Origin: an uncultured Selenomonadaceae bacterium
GTDB lineage: Bacteria; Bacillota; Negativicutes; Selenomonadales; Selenomonadaceae
Assembly (NCBI GenBank): GCA_905235425.1
Contig: CAJOKY010000097.1
Coordinates: 1-8,331 of the forward strand
Reading direction: 5' to 3'
DNA: 8,331 bases
A model generated the notes under the pieces. That model did not search any database and had not been told where the DNA came from. It worked only from the letters and a program-made list of their open reading frames with translations. The first letter of the stretch is position 1. Each line of letters opens with the position of its first letter. The position numbers and the translations under genes are program-made. Positions 5,517 to 8,331 of the stretch are shown here, piece by piece.

Positions 5517-6107
5517 ATTATTATGGATTGGGCAAGAAAGCTTACTGATTTGATAATGCCGTTAGAGCCTACGGAAGAGGAAGAATTGGCAGAAGAGAAA
5601 AAGCAAGCGGCAAAAGTTGCCGAAAGCAAGGCGCAACAAGTTCCGGCTATGAAGGAAGTAAAACGCGTGGCGGCGGCAGGTGGCGGCGGTGCAACATACG
5701 TAGCAATGAATACGGCTGAAAACGGTACAATGTCGGTAGGCGGCAAGCGTTATTCTGCGTATGAAAATCCTGCGCCTGCGGTTTCATCTGAGACGACGGA
5801 TAACCCCGGATTGAAAATCGTCAAGTCCCCCGAATTTTCCGTAAAAATTTATCATTCCATAAATGGCAGTCAAGTCTGCGCGGTTGCCGATGATATTTTG
5901 AGCAGAAAAGCCGCCATTGTAAATTATGAAGAGCTTGAAGACGCCGAGCAACGCAGAATTTGCGATTTCATTAACGGTGTATGCTATGCATCGGACGGTT
6001 CGGTTCGTATGATTTCGGATAGAATTTTCCTCTATGTTCCCGCCGGCATAAATTCTGAAGATATCGCGATGGCGGCGGCGTCGGTGTACGCACACGGCGG
6101 CAGATGA
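5514..6107 (+). CDS. sepF: Cell division protein SepF
   Basis: SepF anchors and bundles FtsZ at the division site of Gram-positive bacteria and cyanobacteria, on the cytoplasmic face of the membrane. The 197-residue product starts with a short amphipathic stretch (MDWARKLTDLIMPL, 4-17) fitting the membrane anchor, then an acidic and Ala/Gly-rich linker to about 98. The core SepF domain spans about 100-180: VKIYHSIN, DDILSRKAAIVNYEELED, RRICDFINGVCYASDGSV and ISDRIFLYVPAGI. The start at 5514 is chosen because the hairpin brings the ribosome site near it; the ATG at 5523 (M4) is possible. It is transcribed alone, with a promoter and terminator of its own. Clear family match; Tyr and Ala-rich linker details are variable in the family. 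Confidence 0.93.
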   Translation: MIIMDWARKLTDLIMPLEPTEEEELAEEKKQAAKVAESKAQQVPAMKEVKRVAAAGGGGATYVAMNTAENGTMSVGGKRYSAYENPAPAVSSETTDNPGLKIVKSPEFSVKIYHSINGSQVCAVADDILSRKAAIVNYEELEDAEQRRICDFINGVCYASDGSVRMISDRIFLYVPAGINSEDIAMAAASVYAHGGR

Positions 6108-6109
6108 TT

Positions 6110-6144
6110 GAATTAAGAATTAAGAATTGAGAATGTAGAATTAG
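6110..6144. repeat. Heptad array, GAATTAA family
   Basis: Five 7-bp units, GAATTAA, GAATTAA, GAATTGA, GAATGTA, GAATTAG, start 2 bases after the sepF stop TGA (6105-6107) and end before the terminator. Confidence 0.8.
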
Positions 6145-6167
6145 TGACTATCAATTAATAAAAATAT

Positions 6168-6199
6168 CAGGTACTCGCGCAGAGTACCTGTTTTAGTTT
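6168..6199 (+). terminator. Rho-independent terminator of sepF
   Basis: CAGGTACTC (6168-6176) and GAGTACCTG (6182-6190) form a perfect 9-bp stem around GCGCA, followed by TTTTAGTTT. It ends the sepF unit. Confidence 0.88.
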
Positions 6200-6218
6200 G
6201 GAAAAAAATAAAAAAGAC

Positions 6219-6247
6219 TTGCCGATAAAGGAATATCAATTTAAAAT
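6219..6247 (+). promoter_or_regulatory. Candidate sigma-A promoter for the CNNM/CBS gene
   Basis: TTGCCG (6219-6224), a 17-base spacer and TAAAAT (6242-6247) lie just past the sepF terminator. The boxes resemble rpsT P1, including an identical -10. Confidence 0.5.
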
Positions 6248-6284
6248 ATCAACAAAATTTTAAATTAAATTCGGAGGAATAATT

Positions 6285-7574
6285 TTGACCGCCTTAATTT
6301 TACCGCTCGCGCTGATAATGTTTTTGGCGATGATGAGCGGTTATTTTTCGTTAATGGAAACGGCGCTTAATGAAGGACGGCACGGCAGATTGGAAAAAAT
6401 GTCGCAGGACGGCAATAAAGATGCCGAAGCCGCATTGAAAATTTTTGAATCGCCGACCAATGCACTTTCTACCGCGCAGATTGGCGTAACCGTCACGGGA
6501 ATTTTATCCGGCTTATCTTCATTTTTTATTGCAAATTTACTTTTAGACCACATAAATTTTTTGACCGGTGCAGAAATTATTGTATTGGTAATTTCATTAG
6601 TCGGCGTGATTTTCATAATGCTTTTATTCGGAAATTTTTTACCTTCACGCGCGGCACAACAAGCGCCGGAAAATTTTTTACTCAATCACCACAAAAGTAT
6701 AAATGTCTTCGTGTTGCTTATGACGCCGATAGTTTTTTTGTTCGATAAAATTTCTGCAGGCGTTATGATGCTACTGGGTATGAATCCCGAAACTACAGAT
6801 ACTGTCACGGAAGATGAAGTGAAGGATTTAATTGAGCAAGGCACGGAAGACGGCACTTTTGCCGAATTTGAACGCGAGGCAGTGGATAAAATTTTTCACC
6901 TTAGCGACGAGACCGCCTACGCACTGATGACGCCGCGAATACATATGCGTTGGCTTGATATTACTGATGACATTGAACGCAATTTGAAAATTGTTCGTGA
7001 AACTAATCAGACGATTTTTCCTGCAGGTGAGGGCAGTCTTGATGAATTTCGCGGCGTGATTTATGCGAAGGATTTATTGGACGCCGTTTTAAATCTCAAG
7101 CCTAATGAAAAAATTGATTTAAACGCACTTTTGAAAAAGCCGGTATTCGTACCGCGTACAATGGATATTTTTAGATTGGTTGAGCGCTTTAAGGCGAGCG
7201 GGGATTCTGCCGCGATTGTTAATGACGAATACGGCGGCGTTATCGGCATTGTTACGCTTGATGATATTGCGGGTGAAATTGTCGGTACAAAAGACGTTGA
7301 ACAGCCGCACGAAAAGCAGATTGTACAGAAAGATGACGCGTACCTTGTCGAAGGACTTTGCGATATTGACGATTTTAAAAGCAGATTTAACTTTGAAACG
7401 TTGCCCGGCGAGGAACACGAATATTTTCAGACAATGGGCGGCTTTGTCACTTCGCTTTTCGGCTACATTCCGAAGGTCGGAGAGAAGTACGATTGGAACG
7501 GCTTGCGTTTTGAAGTTTTGAAAATGGACGGGGCGCGTATTGCAAAAATTCGCATTACCGAGATTAGGGGTTAG
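6285..7574 (+). CDS. CNNM/CBS-domain membrane protein (HlyC/CorC, 'hemolysin C' family)
   Basis: Members of this family are membrane proteins linked to Mg2+ (or Co2+) transport; the hemolysin name is historical. The 429-residue product has a CNNM (DUF21) domain with apolar segments near 3-22, 65-85, 97-118 and 140-165. A CBS pair follows (about 212-335, with MTPR at 215-218, GVIYAKDLL and NDEYGGVIGIVTLDDI), then a CorC/HlyC C-terminal domain (about 350-427, with GLCDIDDF, TMGGFV and LFGYIPKVGE). The start is TTG, with GGAGG (6273-6277) 7 bases before it; no good ATG fits. The usual FGE..PK in the third segment reads FGNFLPSR (115-122), so two conserved polar residues are changed and ion handling may differ. 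Its stop codon is the first unit of a heptad array. hemA follows on the same strand. Confidence 0.9.
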   Translation: MTALILPLALIMFLAMMSGYFSLMETALNEGRHGRLEKMSQDGNKDAEAALKIFESPTNALSTAQIGVTVTGILSGLSSFFIANLLLDHINFLTGAEIIVLVISLVGVIFIMLLFGNFLPSRAAQQAPENFLLNHHKSINVFVLLMTPIVFLFDKISAGVMMLLGMNPETTDTVTEDEVKDLIEQGTEDGTFAEFEREAVDKIFHLSDETAYALMTPRIHMRWLDITDDIERNLKIVRETNQTIFPAGEGSLDEFRGVIYAKDLLDAVLNLKPNEKIDLNALLKKPVFVPRTMDIFRLVERFKASGDSAAIVNDEYGGVIGIVTLDDIAGEIVGTKDVEQPHEKQIVQKDDAYLVEGLCDIDDFKSRFNFETLPGEEHEYFQTMGGFVTSLFGYIPKVGEKYDWNGLRFEVLKMDGARIAKIRITEIRG

Positions 7575-7690
7575 CTGTTAGCGGTTAGCTGTTAGCTATT
7601 AGCCGGTAGCTTTTAGCCGTTAGCTTTTAGACTACTCACTACTGACTACTCACTACTGACTACTCACTACTGACTACTCACTACTCACTA
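7572..7690. repeat. Seventeen-unit heptad array filling the gap before hemA
   Basis: Exactly 17 units of 7 bp cover 119 bases. Eight are of the TAGCTGT type (7572-7627), one is the hybrid TAGACTA (7628-7634), and eight are CTCACTA or CTGACTA, mostly alternating (7635-7690). The first unit contains the stop codon of the CNNM/CBS gene and the last base abuts the hemA ribosome site. The register never slips. Confidence 0.93.
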
Positions 7691-7701
7691 AAGGAGCCTA
7701 A

Positions 7702-8331
7702 ATGCAACTTAAAATTTTGGGATTGAACTACAAAACCGCGCCGGTTGAAATTCGCGAAAAATTTTCCGTCAACAAAGACGCCATACATTTGGGACTTGAA
7801 AATTTAGACGGCTACGAAAATATTTCGGAGGCGGTTATTTTATCAACGTGTAACCGCACAGAAATTTACGCGGTTACTTCGACAAATGACGATGACGGTA
7901 TTAAAAATTTTTTTAACGATTTAACCGGCGGCGTCGTTGAAAATTTTTTGTACGAATACGAAGGTGAAAATTGCATTCGGCACCTTTTTAATGTGGCGTC
8001 CAGTTTGGATTCACTTATATTAGGCGAAGGGCAAATTTTGTCGCAGGTGAAAGACGCCTACACTATCGCGAAATCCGCCGGAACTACCAGCACCGTTTTA
8101 AATACGCTGTTCAATAAAGCCATTGCCGTCGGCAAGCTTGTTCGCACCGATACGCGCATTGCCTATAATTCCGTGTCGATAAGCTCCGCCGCTGTTGACC
8201 TTGCCGCAAAAAAATTGGACGGCTTGAAAAATCGCAGTGCATTAATTTTCGGCGCAGGTAAAATGGCTCAACTTACCGCACAACATTTAAAATCGCGTGG
8301 CATTGAAAAAATTATCGTCGCCAATCGGCAT
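7702..8331 (+). CDS. hemA: Glutamyl-tRNA reductase, N-terminal half (3' partial)
   Basis: HemA reduces glutamyl-tRNA(Glu) with NADPH to glutamate-1-semialdehyde, the first committed step of C5 tetrapyrrole (heme, cobalamin) synthesis in the cytoplasm. The window holds 210 codons of an enzyme usually about 420-450 residues long. Seen are GLNYKTAPVEIREKF (7-21), the catalytic cysteine in STCNRTEIY (C50), SLILGEGQILSQVKDAY, SISSAAVDLA and the nucleotide-binding IFGAGKMAQL near 190. AAGGAG (7691-7696) sits 5 bases before the ATG. The upstream array carries no obvious promoter, so it may be cotranscribed with the CNNM/CBS gene. Residue 10 is Tyr where His is common. The gene runs off the right edge without a stop. 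Confidence 0.96.
   Translation, partial: MQLKILGLNYKTAPVEIREKFSVNKDAIHLGLENLDGYENISEAVILSTCNRTEIYAVTSTNDDDGIKNFFNDLTGGVVENFLYEYEGENCIRHLFNVASSLDSLILGEGQILSQVKDAYTIAKSAGTTSTVLNTLFNKAIAVGKLVRTDTRIAYNSVSISSAAVDLAAKKLDGLKNRSALIFGAGKMAQLTAQHLKSRGIEKIIVANRH

Noticed and set aside
5488..5517. Nine-codon leader peptide starting at TTG 5488 and overlapping the sepF ATG
   Set aside because: Its start lies inside the hairpin stem, the start is weak, and the peptide has no attenuator-like codon run. It remains possible but is less likely than hairpin bridging.
7572..7690. CRISPR array
   Set aside because: Units are 7 bp with no spacers and drift in sequence; this is a simple tandem repeat.

Overview
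The window looks like a Gram-positive-type (Firmicutes, possibly Negativicutes) chromosome segment of moderate GC running from about base 850 to the end. It is joined at the left to roughly 830 bases of extremely A+T-rich sequence with eukaryotic character. Lineage clues are a SepF division protein, strong AGGAGG-type ribosome sites, UUG starts and Firmicute-like SmpB, S20 and HemA. The lineage call is an inference.

Layout. Bases 1-1167 (+) are one open frame: a TBC (Rab-GAP) domain with A/T-ending codons and only AGA for Arg, passing at about 831-853 into a normal-composition histidine phosphotransfer (Hpt) domain with only CGN for Arg. It is either an assembly chimera (for example an anaerobic protist or fungus joined to a gut bacterium) or a very recent interdomain fusion. 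Bases 1246-4198 (-) are a three-gene Ter stress cluster: a DUF697-like small hydrophobic protein, a TerD-polyproline linker-TerA fusion, and a PTS-like (degenerate EIIA, perhaps HPr) plus TerD fusion. smpB lies directly upstream on the same strand and may share its transcript. Divergent from smpB are rpsT (UUG start, two candidate promoters, hairpin terminator), then sepF, a CNNM/CBS 'hemolysin C' membrane protein, and the 5' half of hemA, all on +.

Gaps between genes hold heptad (7-bp) tandem repeats of four sequence families. They abut or contain stop codons, stop just short of ribosome sites, and in one array switch family without losing the 7-bp register. The sepF leader holds a perfect hairpin between a strong Shine-Dalgarno and a distant start codon, and a dyad over the promoter start region.

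Stretches without genes are all under 300 bases: 4743-4965 (divergent promoters), 5230-5513 (terminator, promoter, dyad, heptads, hairpin) and 6108-6284 (heptads, terminator, promoter). The most notable items are the TBC-Hpt frame, the PTS-like/TerD fusion with an internal start, the phase-locked heptads and the hairpin-bridged sepF start.
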